A DNA stretch of 45,416 nucleotides, taken from contig NZ_WJSP02000004.1 of NCBI RefSeq assembly GCF_009720255.1, forward strand, positions 1-45,416, written 5' to 3'. Source of the stretch: Agromyces humi (GTDB lineage: Bacteria; Actinomycetota; Actinomycetes; Actinomycetales; Microbacteriaceae). Under the pieces are notes generated by a model. That model made no database searches, was not told the origin of the DNA, and was given only the letters and a program-made list of their open reading frames with translations. Shown here one piece after another: positions 15,138 through 23,125 of this stretch. A program made the position numbers and the translations under genes. The stretch's first letter is position 1. Every line of letters begins with the position of its first letter.

Positions 15138-16901
15138 TCAGTGCGTCGCGACGTGTTCGATCGCCGCATCGGGCGAGTAGATGTCGAGGATGTTCCAGTG
15201 GCCCGTGGTCGGCGTCGGCACATTCACCATGGACACGTCGATCACGACCGGACTGCCGAGCGCGATCGCACGCTCGAGGGCCGGCTTGAACTCCGCAGCG
15301 GAGTCGACCTTGATGCCGGTGACCCCGTAGGCTTCCGCGATCGCGGCGAAGTTCGTGTACATCGGATCGTCCGCGTTGCCGAAGACCGTCCCGTAGGTGG
15401 TGTCGAACGCGGCCTTCTCGAGCCCTGCGATGGTGCCGAAGGCGTTGTTGTTCATGACGACCCAGACGACGGGAACGTTCTCCTCCCGAGCGGTGGCGAG
15501 CACCGCCGGGTTCTGTCCGAAGCCGCCGTCGCCCACGAGGGAGACGACGACGCGATCCGGGCGGGCGATCTTGGCCCCGACGGCGGCGGGCGCCCCGAAG
15601 CCCATGGTCGCGAATCCGCCCGGCGTGAGGAACGTGCCGGGAGTGAGGATGTCGAACTGCTGGCCGACGCCGTTCTTGTTCCAGCCCACGTCCGTGGTGA
15701 TGATCGCGTCGGCCGGCAGCACCTCCCGAGTCTCGGAGAGGATCCGTTCGGGTCGCATCGGCCAGGCGTCGGAGGCCTGGGCAGCCGCATTCTGGAGCTT
15801 CACCGTCGCGCGACTCACGGCGATCTGCGCCAGCAGCTCGTCGCGCCGCACGCCTGCCGGGGCGAGGCGGCGCGCGACACGGACGAGCACGGCCAGCGCG
15901 GACTTGAGGTCGGCCAGCGCGCCGATCTCCAGCGGGTAGTTGCGTCCGAGCTCGGCAGGATCGACGTCGATCTGCATGAGCTTCGTCGTGGGCACGTCGA
16001 AGGTGTACTCGGGGTACCACGAGCTCGAGTCGGCTTCCGCGAACCGGGTGCCCAGTGCGAGGATCCAGTCGGCCGTTCGCGTCGTCTCGTTGGTGAACGC
16101 CGTTCCCCAGAATCCCGTCATGCCAAGGACCAGGGCGCTGTCGTCGGGCATCGCGCCCTTGCCCATGAGGCTGTGCGCGATGGGGAGCGACAGCAGCGAG
16201 GCGAATTCGGCGAGCTCGGATGCCGCGTCGGCAGCGACGATGCCGCCACCGACGTACAGCACGGGCCGGTCGGCATCCAGGAGGTGCTGCACGATCCGCT
16301 CGGCCACCGCTTCATCGAGGCTGGGCCTCACCAGCGAACGGGTGTTCCCGACCACCTTGTCGAACAGCGCGACGTCGATCTCCGCGGAGAACACGTCCAT
16401 GGGCACGTCGACGAGGACGGGACCGGGTCGGCCGCTCTCCGCGAGGGTGAATGCCTTGTCCAGCACCTCGGCGATGAGGTGGGGCTGGTCGACCCGCCAT
16501 GCACGCTTGACGAACGGCCGGTAGATCTCGTACTGCGCCGCGTCGGCGTGGAGATTGATCTCTTGGTGCGGATGCTTCCCGAAGTAGTGGGTGGGCACGT
16601 CGCCGGCGATGACGACCATCGGGATCGAGTCGAGTGCGGCGTTGGCCACCCCGGTCGTGGCATTCGTCAGGCCCGGGCCGAGGTGCGTCAGCACGACTCC
16701 CGCCCGCTTGGCCACCCGTGCGTAGCCGTCGGCGGCGTGGGCGGCGATCTGCTCGTGGCGCACGTTCACGAAGGAGATGCGCTCGCTCTTCTCGAGGGCT
16801 GCGAGCAGCGCGATGTTCGTGTGTCCGCACAGCCCGAAGACGTGCTCGACCTCGCGTGCCTCCAGGTATCGAACGATCTGGTTGGAAACCAGGTCCTTCA
16901 T
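15138..16901 (-). CDS. Thiamine-diphosphate-dependent enzyme, acetolactate-synthase-like
   Basis: 587 aa, ATG at 16901 with AAGGAG 6 nt upstream (the GTG at 16916 lacks this). Three-domain ThDP fold: N-terminal PYR domain with the catalytic Glu (RHEQIAAHAADGYAR, E50), central domain, C-terminal PP domain with the GDGG...NNN ThDP/Mg motif at about residues 455-484. 'FGLCGHTNIALLAALE' and 'HLGPGLTNATTGVANA' are ALS/benzoylformate-decarboxylase family features. Possible reactions: decarboxylation or carboligation of a 2-oxo acid, or cleavage of a 2-hydroxyacyl-CoA. It is not a biosynthetic ilvB by context: no ilvN follows, and it sits between a citryl-CoA-lyase-like gene and a QuiC fusion. Specific substrate unknown. 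Confidence 0.88.
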   Translation of the reverse strand: MKDLVSNQIVRYLEAREVEHVFGLCGHTNIALLAALEKSERISFVNVRHEQIAAHAADGYARVAKRAGVVLTHLGPGLTNATTGVANAALDSIPMVVIAGDVPTHYFGKHPHQEINLHADAAQYEIYRPFVKRAWRVDQPHLIAEVLDKAFTLAESGRPGPVLVDVPMDVFSAEIDVALFDKVVGNTRSLVRPSLDEAVAERIVQHLLDADRPVLYVGGGIVAADAASELAEFASLLSLPIAHSLMGKGAMPDDSALVLGMTGFWGTAFTNETTRTADWILALGTRFAEADSSSWYPEYTFDVPTTKLMQIDVDPAELGRNYPLEIGALADLKSALAVLVRVARRLAPAGVRRDELLAQIAVSRATVKLQNAAAQASDAWPMRPERILSETREVLPADAIITTDVGWNKNGVGQQFDILTPGTFLTPGGFATMGFGAPAAVGAKIARPDRVVVSLVGDGGFGQNPAVLATAREENVPVVWVVMNNNAFGTIAGLEKAAFDTTYGTVFGNADDPMYTNFAAIAEAYGVTGIKVDSAAEFKPALERAIALGSPVVIDVSMVNVPTPTTGHWNILDIYSPDAAIEHVATH

Positions 16902-16912
16902 GGCGTTCTCCT

Positions 16913-17797
16913 TCACTCGTCGCCTTCGTGCGGGACCGATCGGCGAGCCGGACCCGAGTAGGTGTATCCGATGGACTTCGGCATCGGACCCTTGATGCGG
17001 CCACCCTGCGTCATCTGCTCGACGGTGTGGGCGAGGATGCCCACCGAGCGCGCGAGGATGAAGACACCGCGCCCGAGCTCAGGGCTGAACCCGAGCTCGC
17101 AGTAGATGACGGCCGTCACTCCGTCGACGTTCATGGGAATGGGCTTGGGCCTGCCCTCGTTGATCGCGTGCTCGACCGCGCGGCCGATCGCCGCGAAGCG
17201 GCCGCTCACCACCCCCTCCGCCGCCGCCGCGTCGACGAGCGCCAGCAGGCGAGGCGAGCGTGGATCGAGCGGATGGAATCGATGGCCGAATCCGGGGAAA
17301 TAGCGGACGCCCGCATCGCGGTGCCGTTGCAGGACGAGCCGGACCGCCTCCTCGAGGTCGTCCGATCGTTCGAGCTCGGCGTCGACCTCGAGGTACAACT
17401 CCATGCACTGCTGGCCCGGACCGCCATGGACGTCGTCGAGCACGTTGATCGCCGACGCCATCGCGCCGTTGACGGGCACACCGCAGGTCGTCGCCATCCG
17501 GGCGATCGCGATCGACGGCGCCTGCGGTCCGTGGTCGACGGATGCCACGAGTGCCGTCTCGAAGAGGGCGGCCTGAGCGCGCGAGGGCAGTTCGCCGCGC
17601 AGCATGAGCCAGATGGTGTCGACGAATCCGACGTTGCCGATGAGCTCCTGGATGGGATAGCCGCGCAGTGCGATCTCCCCGGGGCTGATGTCGATGATGT
17701 CCGTTCGCCACCAGCGGCGTGCTTCGTCGACGAGGGCTTCCGGCGACGTTCCGGTCACCGGCTCGCGCTCGGCACCGTCGTTCCCCGGTGCGGTCAC
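16913..17797 (-). CDS. Short citrate-synthase-fold protein (citryl-CoA-lyase-like)
   Basis: 294 aa from GTG 17797, which overlaps the stop of the aldehyde dehydrogenase gene (GTGA). Citrate synthases are about 370-430 aa; this one lacks much of the N-terminal part, as do stand-alone citryl-CoA lyases. All three catalytic residues are recognisable: H124 in DDVHGGPGQQ, H172 in GFGHRFHPLDPR, D225 in MNVDGVTAV. It could therefore cleave or form a citryl-CoA-like thioester or condense an acyl-CoA with a 2-oxo acid. Co-translation with an acyl-CoA-forming aldehyde dehydrogenase supports a CoA-thioester substrate. It ends 12 bp before the ThDP gene's ATG. Confidence 0.82.
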   Translation of the reverse strand: MTAPGNDGAEREPVTGTSPEALVDEARRWWRTDIIDISPGEIALRGYPIQELIGNVGFVDTIWLMLRGELPSRAQAALFETALVASVDHGPQAPSIAIARMATTCGVPVNGAMASAINVLDDVHGGPGQQCMELYLEVDAELERSDDLEEAVRLVLQRHRDAGVRYFPGFGHRFHPLDPRSPRLLALVDAAAAEGVVSGRFAAIGRAVEHAINEGRPKPIPMNVDGVTAVIYCELGFSPELGRGVFILARSVGILAHTVEQMTQGGRIKGPMPKSIGYTYSGPARRSVPHEGDE

Positions 17798-19245
17798 GGG
17801 GCCGCCGCCAGTGTCGCGTCCGACGACTCGAGCGCTTCGTCGTAGAAGTCCCCGAACAGCTCCTCGTCGGATGGCCGGTCCTCGGCGATGGTGCGCGCGA
17901 CCCACGTCGTGTTCAGGTAGTGACGGAGGGAGACGTTCTCGGAGGTGATGTTGCCGCCCCAGGTGCCGCACCCCATGGACGAGGTCATGGGCATCCCGTT
18001 CGTGAACGATCCCGCGTTCGCCTTCGAGTTCGGCTGGCGGACCATGATCCGCGAGACCGGCATGTGGCGGGCGAAGTAGTCGATGTGCGCATCGTCGGTG
18101 GAGGCGATGCCGCACGAGTGGCCCTTGCCGCCGATGTCGTAGAGCCGCTTCGCGAGCTCGACGCCGTCCTCGAAGCTGCCCTCGTAGGCGTGGACCGCCA
18201 TCAGGGTGGTCAACTTCTCCTTGCAGAACTGGCGGTCGTCGCCGATGCCGTCGCCCTCGACCAGGATGAACCTGCGGTCCGCTGGGATGTCGAATCCGGC
18301 GGCCCTCGCGAGCGCCTGCGGCGACACCGCCACGGTGTCTGGCAGCCGGTGCCCTTCCTCGTCCCAGATCACCGACTGCAGCGCCGCTCGCTCATCCGAC
18401 GTCGCGAGGTATCCGCCTTCGGCCTGGAGCGCATCGAGCATCTCCCGATACCGCCCCGCGGGCACCAGGACGTTCCCGTCCGCCGAACAGCCCGAGCCGA
18501 AGTCCGACGTCTTGGACAGCATGCAGTTGCGTGCCGTCTCCTTCAGGTCGGCGGTCTCATCGACGAACTCGGTCGCATTGCCCGCCCCCACTCCGTAGGC
18601 GGGCGTTCCCGAGCTGTAGGCCGCTCGGACGAGGCCCTGACCGCCCGTGGCGATCACGAGGTCGGATCGCCGCATGATCTCCTGCGACGCCGCCAGGCTC
18701 GGCAGCGTGATGCACTGCAGGATGTCGGCGGGCGCGCCCTCCGCCTCCAGCGCCTCGCGCATGAGCCGGACGGTCTCGAAGGTCGTGTGCTTCGACCGCG
18801 GATGCGGCGAGAACACCACGACGTCGCGGGCCTTGATCGCGTAGATGGCGTTGCCGGCAGGGGTCAGGTCGGGGTTCGTCGTCGGGACGACGCATCCGAT
18901 GATCCCGACCGGCTTCCCGTACTTGACGAGCCCCTTCTCGGGATCCTCCTCGATGATCCCCACCGAGGGACTGCGCAGCGCATCCCGAAGGACGCCGCGG
19001 ATCTTCATCCGCTTGTTCATGCGGCTGTCGAAGTCGCCGAGGCCGGACTCCTCGATTCCCATCCCCACCAGCCGATGGAATGCGGAGCGGTTCGCGACCG
19101 CCCACGCGACGGCCTGGATCAGGCGGTCGACGCGAGCCTGGTCATAGGTCTCGATGATCGCGAGCGCGGCCTGCGCTCGGGCGAAGACGTCATCGAGTTC
19201 CTGCTCCTGCTCAGGGGAGAGGGACTTGGGTGTTGAAGCGGCCAT
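17794..19245 (-). CDS. CoA-acylating aldehyde dehydrogenase (sulfoacetaldehyde dehydrogenase / AdhE-N type)
   Basis: 483 aa, ATG at 19245 with GGAG 6 nt before it; upstream in-frame Met codons fall in the operator-bearing promoter region. ALDH fold with 'IIGCVVPTTNPDLTPAGNAI' (coenzyme entry region of the acylating group), 'GGQGLVRAAYSSGTPAYGVG' and the catalytic Cys C253 in GSGCSADGN. These are marks of the CoA-dependent acetaldehyde/sulfoacetaldehyde/succinate-semialdehyde dehydrogenases, which oxidise an aldehyde to an acyl-CoA with NAD(P)+. It opens the operon with the citryl-CoA-lyase-like and ThDP genes, so its aldehyde may come from the ThDP enzyme. No sulfonate genes are near, so the sulfoacetaldehyde label should not be taken literally. 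Confidence 0.85.
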   Translation of the reverse strand: MAASTPKSLSPEQEQELDDVFARAQAALAIIETYDQARVDRLIQAVAWAVANRSAFHRLVGMGIEESGLGDFDSRMNKRMKIRGVLRDALRSPSVGIIEEDPEKGLVKYGKPVGIIGCVVPTTNPDLTPAGNAIYAIKARDVVVFSPHPRSKHTTFETVRLMREALEAEGAPADILQCITLPSLAASQEIMRRSDLVIATGGQGLVRAAYSSGTPAYGVGAGNATEFVDETADLKETARNCMLSKTSDFGSGCSADGNVLVPAGRYREMLDALQAEGGYLATSDERAALQSVIWDEEGHRLPDTVAVSPQALARAAGFDIPADRRFILVEGDGIGDDRQFCKEKLTTLMAVHAYEGSFEDGVELAKRLYDIGGKGHSCGIASTDDAHIDYFARHMPVSRIMVRQPNSKANAGSFTNGMPMTSSMGCGTWGGNITSENVSLRHYLNTTWVARTIAEDRPSDEELFGDFYDEALESSDATLAAAP

Positions 19246-19315
19246 GACAACTCCGTCCATGGGCATTTGTGCCGATTGCCGCATGGTAGGCACACGCCGT
19301 CGTCGTCGACAAAGC

Positions 19316-19335
19316 GTGTCCCATTGGGCAGAAAC
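19316..19335 (+). promoter_or_regulatory. IclR-type operator candidate, site 1
   Basis: GTGTCCCATTGGGCAGAAAC. Its first ten bases are identical to the site before the TRAP genes (22326-22344), and GGC matches in the centre; the right half is shifted by one base. It lies in the aldehyde dehydrogenase / PQQ divergent promoter. Confidence 0.5.
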
Positions 19336-19377
19336 GGGGCTCCGGCCATCCAGATCCGCGGCTGCCGACGGCGGCAG

Positions 19378-19398
19378 TTGTACCACTCGATGGGTCAT
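19378..19398 (+). promoter_or_regulatory. IclR-type operator candidate, site 2
   Basis: The core TACCACTCGATGGGTCA (19381-19397) is an imperfect palindrome. It agrees with the dctP-upstream site (27468-27488) at 17 of 21 positions. It lies in the same divergent promoter as site 1. Confidence 0.55.
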
Positions 19399-19567
19399 GC
19401 GGTTGCCCGCCCATGCCCTCGGGGTTAGCGTCCGAGCGCCAGCCGGATTCACCGACCCGCGGATTCACCGATCCCGAGGTCGGAGGAGCCGGGCGGCACC
19501 CCAGGGCGACGTCGGAAGGGCGAGAGCTCATCCGTCGCCGGATCAACGACGATCAAGGAGTCAACGG

Positions 19568-22258
19568 ATGCGCAAACGACTGACCACGAGGTTGGGGGTC
19601 GCGGGAATCGGGGCACTGATGGTGTTCGCGGTGGCCGCGTCCCCCGCGTACGGACTTGCGGGTTCCGCAGAACCGGCCCCGCCCGCGGGGCTGACGGGCC
19701 TCGAGCCGACCGGCGCCGACATGCCGACCGTCGGCGGCAACCTCGGCAATCAGCACTATTCGGGTCTGACGGATATCACCAAGCAGAACCTGAAGGATCT
19801 CGCACCGGCCTGGCGGACGCACCTGTCGGCCGTCGCGCCCGCGTCGACCAACGTCGGACAGCAGACGACGCCGATCGTCGTCGGCGGCGTCATCTACCTC
19901 GATACGCCGAGCGGCGGCGTCATCGCCGTCGACGGCGTGACGGGGGACGCCATCTGGAAGTGGGACAAGCCCGCCTACGGAACCTCGGGCACTCGGCGCG
20001 GCGTCTCGGCGGGCGACGGGAAGATCTTCACCCTGGCCGGCGGCAACCGCGTGGTCGCGCTCGACCAGGCGACAGGCGCTGAGGTGTGGGCGGTGCAGCC
20101 CACCGGGCCCAACGGCGAAGACCTCGGCCGCGTCGGCAAGGTCGCGACCGTGTACTCCGACGGGGTCGTGTACGCCCACGCTGCGGACGGCGACCGCGGT
20201 GCGGTCGTCGCGCTGGACGCGAGCGACGGCCACTACCTCTGGCACTTCTTCGGCGGACCGAAGCGCGGCGAGCTCTTCACGGGCCTGGACGGCGCGACCT
20301 TCGACGCGTCGGCGACCTGGGGCCCCGTGCAGGCCGACGGCACAGACTGCGCGGAAGAGGGCGGTGCGACGTCGTGGATGCACGGCGCCGTCGACCCCGA
20401 ACTGGGCTACTACATCATGACCTTCGGCAACGCGCGCAGCTGCACGTCGTCGCAGAACGCCTCGGGGCGCCCCGGCGACAACCTGTTCTCGGACACGATG
20501 GTCGCCGTCGACGCACGGACCGGCACGTTCAAGTGGCACTACCAGTCCATCCACCACGATGTGTGGGACATGGACAACGTGCACCCGCCGACGCTCGCCG
20601 ACATCACGGTCGACGGTGAGGAGCGAAAGGTCGCCTTCTACGGCAGCAAGTCAGGCCACCAGTTCGTCATCGACCGCACCAACGGCAAGCCCGTGCTGCC
20701 CGTGACCGAGAAGCCCGTGATCACGGACTCGCGCCAGCACAACGCAGCGACGCAGCCCATGCCGGAGACGCGGCTCATGCCGGACTGCGTCGTGTGGGAG
20801 AAACTCGACGCTGACAACGTCCCGGGAAACCCCTGGCGCGGTGTGCCGAACTACAACGGGTACCAGGCGGATGCCGAGGGGAATCTCGTGTTCAACCCCG
20901 ACAGCTACGTCTCGGTCGACGAGCCGTTCCTCAACTATCCTGCGGGTTCGTCGGGACACCGCGAGGGCTGCCTGTACGACCCGCAGTTCCAAGCGCCGAT
21001 CCTGTCGACGACGAGTCAGAACGGCGGCGGCGACTGGTCGAACAACTCCTACAGCCAGAGCACGAACCTGGTCTACTTCCCGTACGGCACGAACCCGGTC
21101 GCGCACTTTGACGGCGCAGCCTCCAACGGCCTGCGTGCCATCGGGCAGTACCAGACCGGTGGCATCCTGGCCTACGACGCGTCGACCGGCGAGGTCGCGT
21201 GGCGCAACCACCTCGGCACGGACATGTCGCACGGCCAAGGACCGCTGACGACGGCATCCGACCTGCTCTTCGTCGGACAGATCGATGGCGAGGTCCTGGC
21301 GATGGATGCCGCTGACGGCAGCGTGCTCTGGAGCTTCCAGACGGGCTCCGGCATCGCATCGGCGCCGGTCACCTACGAGGTCGACGGCGAGCAGTACGTC
21401 GCCGTGTTCGCCGCCGGATCGACCAATCCGTACGGGGCATCCGTCACGCAGGGCGACTCGCTCTGGGCCTTCAAGCTCGGCGGGACCTATACGACCGAGT
21501 CGGGAAGCCAGGAGGGACCCGACACGGCACCACTGTCGATCCGTCGGCCGGTGGGCGGTGCGGCCGTCGCCGGTGAGACGGTCGGCAACACGGTGCTCCT
21601 CGCACGGACCAGCCGCACTGCCGACACCGCCGCGGCGCGAGACAGTGTGTCCCAGAACGGGATGCAGCCCACGCACCTGCGCGTGCCCGTCGGCACGACG
21701 GTGACGTTCCGGAACCCCGGGGCGGAGACGTTCCCGAACTTCCCGAACCTGAAGCCGCATTGCGCGACGCAGTTCTTCGAGGGTGAGTTCGACGTCGAGC
21801 TGCAGCCGGGAGAGACGTACCAGCACACGTTCGACCGTGCCGGCGAGTACTTCTTCAACGACTGCACCGATCCGCGGCCGACCGGCAAGATCGAGGTGTA
21901 CCTCGAGCCGCAGGATCAGCCGGGGGCGCTGAGGTTCACGCCGGCCCGGCTCGATCTCGGTTCGGGAACCGGGCTCTTCACCGGGGTGAACGGAACGATC
22001 TCGGCTCACTTCGAACTGCCATCGGGATACGAATACGAAAGCGGTGCCGTCCTGCTTGCTCCGCTCTCGCCGGCTCCCATCCCGGCCGCGAAGGTGACGG
22101 CGAACAAGAACCGGATCATCGTCCAGTTCGAGGCCGCCGACGTCGACAACAACGTGCCGACCGGCGAGGTGACGTTGACCCTGAGGGCCAACGTCCTCAA
22201 CACCCAAGGCGTGCAGGAACAACTCTCGTCGAGCGCGACGGTGACCATCCGCAAGTAG
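19568..22258 (+). CDS. Secreted PQQ-dependent dehydrogenase with C-terminal cupredoxin-like domain
   Basis: 896 aa, ATG at 19568 with AAGGAG 7 nt upstream. Sec signal peptide (basic start, GVAGIGALMVFAVAASPAYG). Residues about 55-640 are an eight-bladed PQQ beta-propeller: repeats such as 'GVIAVDGVTGDAIWKWD' and 'VLAMDAADGSVLWSFQTGSG', and the quinate/glucose-dehydrogenase-like HHDVWDMD near 328-335. Residues about 680-775 are cupredoxin-like (HLRVPVGTTVTFRN ... EYFFNDCTDPRPTGKIEVY), but the Cys is not followed by the His/Met ligands of a type 1 copper site. Residues about 780-896 form a beta-sandwich. It probably oxidises a polyol or carbocyclic acid such as quinate at the cell surface. No PQQ synthesis genes are in the window. 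The distinct adjacent Cys-Cys of methanol dehydrogenases is absent. Confidence 0.88.
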   Translation: MRKRLTTRLGVAGIGALMVFAVAASPAYGLAGSAEPAPPAGLTGLEPTGADMPTVGGNLGNQHYSGLTDITKQNLKDLAPAWRTHLSAVAPASTNVGQQTTPIVVGGVIYLDTPSGGVIAVDGVTGDAIWKWDKPAYGTSGTRRGVSAGDGKIFTLAGGNRVVALDQATGAEVWAVQPTGPNGEDLGRVGKVATVYSDGVVYAHAADGDRGAVVALDASDGHYLWHFFGGPKRGELFTGLDGATFDASATWGPVQADGTDCAEEGGATSWMHGAVDPELGYYIMTFGNARSCTSSQNASGRPGDNLFSDTMVAVDARTGTFKWHYQSIHHDVWDMDNVHPPTLADITVDGEERKVAFYGSKSGHQFVIDRTNGKPVLPVTEKPVITDSRQHNAATQPMPETRLMPDCVVWEKLDADNVPGNPWRGVPNYNGYQADAEGNLVFNPDSYVSVDEPFLNYPAGSSGHREGCLYDPQFQAPILSTTSQNGGGDWSNNSYSQSTNLVYFPYGTNPVAHFDGAASNGLRAIGQYQTGGILAYDASTGEVAWRNHLGTDMSHGQGPLTTASDLLFVGQIDGEVLAMDAADGSVLWSFQTGSGIASAPVTYEVDGEQYVAVFAAGSTNPYGASVTQGDSLWAFKLGGTYTTESGSQEGPDTAPLSIRRPVGGAAVAGETVGNTVLLARTSRTADTAAARDSVSQNGMQPTHLRVPVGTTVTFRNPGAETFPNFPNLKPHCATQFFEGEFDVELQPGETYQHTFDRAGEYFFNDCTDPRPTGKIEVYLEPQDQPGALRFTPARLDLGSGTGLFTGVNGTISAHFELPSGYEYESGAVLLAPLSPAPIPAAKVTANKNRIIVQFEAADVDNNVPTGEVTLTLRANVLNTQGVQEQLSSSATVTIRK

Positions 22259-22274
22259 CCGATTCCGACACGAC

Positions 22275-22314
22275 ACCGATCCGTCTCCGTCGTCTTCGAT
22301 GGAGACGGATCGGT
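22275..22314 (+). terminator. Terminator after the PQQ dehydrogenase
   Basis: A perfect 14-bp stem, ACCGATCCGTCTCC (22275-22288) with GGAGACGGATCGGT (22301-22314), 12-nt loop, starts 16 bp after the stop codon. A T-tract is missing, as is common in high-GC actinobacteria. Confidence 0.75.
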
Positions 22315-22325
22315 CTGTGCGGGCC

Positions 22326-22344
22326 GTGTCCCATTCGGCGAGAC
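22326..22344 (+). promoter_or_regulatory. IclR-type operator candidate before the TRAP genes, site 3
   Basis: GTGTCCCATTCGGCGAGAC. Extended by three bases (to 22347) it matches the site at the start of the iclR gene (30307-30328) in 20 of 22 positions. It is immediately downstream of the PQQ terminator and about 110 bp before the first TRAP-operon start. Confidence 0.65.
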
Positions 22345-22436
22345 TCGACTTTGCACATGCCGGACGGCAGACCAGAGTCACAGGGGCAGCGATGTGCGTG
22401 AGCACGCAGGACCCCGCATCAACAGAGAGGTTGACC

Positions 22437-22469
22437 ATGCACCCCGACACCGTGGCGGTGACGCCATGA
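22437..22469 (+). CDS. Ten-codon leader ORF coupled to dctQ
   Basis: MHPDTVAVTP, ATG at 22437 preceded by GAGAGG, stop TGA at 22467-22469 overlapping the dctQ ATG (ATGA). The dctQ ATG itself has no recognisable Shine-Dalgarno, so ribosomes may load here and reinitiate. It is probably a translational-coupling leader, with no function of its own peptide assumed. Chance is possible at this size. Confidence 0.45.
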   Translation: MHPDTVAVTP

Positions 22470-23122
22470 CCGACAAGGAACCGGGGCCGGAGCCCGAGGG
22501 GGACCAGCCCGCCGAGCCTGAGAACGCGACGCGGAAGGCGTCAGAGGCGGCCCTCGGCGACTCGATCTACCCTCATACCGACACCTTCTATGCTGGGCCC
22601 GAACTCAACAAGGGCGTCCCAACCGACCCCGGCTTCATTCGGGTCCTCTCGGCAGTCGAGATCACGATCGGCGTCACGCTCTTCACCTTGATCGTCTTCG
22701 GCGTCATGTACCAAGTGCTGGGGCGGTACTTCCCATCGATCAGCTGGGTCGGCGCCGGCGAGATCGCCCTGATGTCGATGGTGGCCATGACCTTCATCAC
22801 GACGGGCTATCTGGTTGGACGCAACGGGCACATCGTGCTCGAGATGTTCGACGAACTCCTTGCCGGATCCCGGCTCTTCGTCGCCTTGCGGGTCGTCTCG
22901 GCGGTCATCATGGTCATCATCAGCCTGGCCCTCGCGTATGAGGCGTTCGTGAAGATCGAGACCGAGTGGGGCAGGCTCAGCGCGGCGATGCATGTGCCGA
23001 TGGGCGTGCTGTACCTCTTCGCCCTCGTCGGCTTCCTTTCGGCAGCGATCCACTCCTCCTTCAAGATCCCGTTCGCGAACCGTCCGGAGCGCAAGCTCGA
23101 CATCGGCGAGATGGAAGGCTGA
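22466..23122 (+). CDS. dctQ: TRAP transporter small membrane subunit (DctQ)
   Basis: 218 aa from ATG 22466. A long acidic N-terminal extension (about 55 aa, rich in E, P and D) precedes four transmembrane helices (residues about 68-200). The conserved DctQ features are present: an early helix followed by 'QVLGRYFPSISWVGAGEIA', then 'VGRNGHIVLEMFDELL'. DctQ links DctP and DctM in solute:Na+ symport of C4-dicarboxylate-like or other acids. An upstream start at 22394 is less likely. The extension is unusual for the family and is predicted cytoplasmic. It is followed after 3 bp by dctM. Confidence 0.85.
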   Translation: MTDKEPGPEPEGDQPAEPENATRKASEAALGDSIYPHTDTFYAGPELNKGVPTDPGFIRVLSAVEITIGVTLFTLIVFGVMYQVLGRYFPSISWVGAGEIALMSMVAMTFITTGYLVGRNGHIVLEMFDELLAGSRLFVALRVVSAVIMVIISLALAYEAFVKIETEWGRLSAAMHVPMGVLYLFALVGFLSAAIHSSFKIPFANRPERKLDIGEMEG

Positions 23123-23125
23123 CAC

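Larger units (their letters stand above)
19246..19567. other. Divergent promoter region with two IclR-type operators
   Basis: This 322-bp gene-free stretch separates the minus-strand aldehyde dehydrogenase operon from the plus-strand PQQ dehydrogenase. It holds two copies of the regional palindromic motif (19316-19335 and 19378-19398), 62 bp apart, so both operons are probably controlled by the same regulator. AAGGAG at 19555-19560 serves the PQQ gene. No convincing -10/-35 pair was fixed and no small ORF is supported. Confidence 0.6.

Noticed and set aside
17794-19245. A taurine/sulfonate degradation module (sulfoacetaldehyde dehydrogenase plus Xsc-like ThDP enzyme)
   Set aside because: No phosphotransacetylase, sulfite exporter or taurine transporter genes are near, and the operon is tied to quinate-type genes. 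Kept only as a family resemblance.
19568-22258. PQQ enzyme as a methanol/ethanol dehydrogenase
   Set aside because: The adjacent Cys-Cys pair typical of those enzymes was not seen, and the HHDVWDMD motif fits the quinate/glucose group better. The substrate is left open.
20651-22450. Antisense frame of 599 codons opposite the PQQ dehydrogenase
   Set aside because: Shadow of the quinoprotein coding sequence; composition is typical of frame-reversed high-GC code, with no motif.
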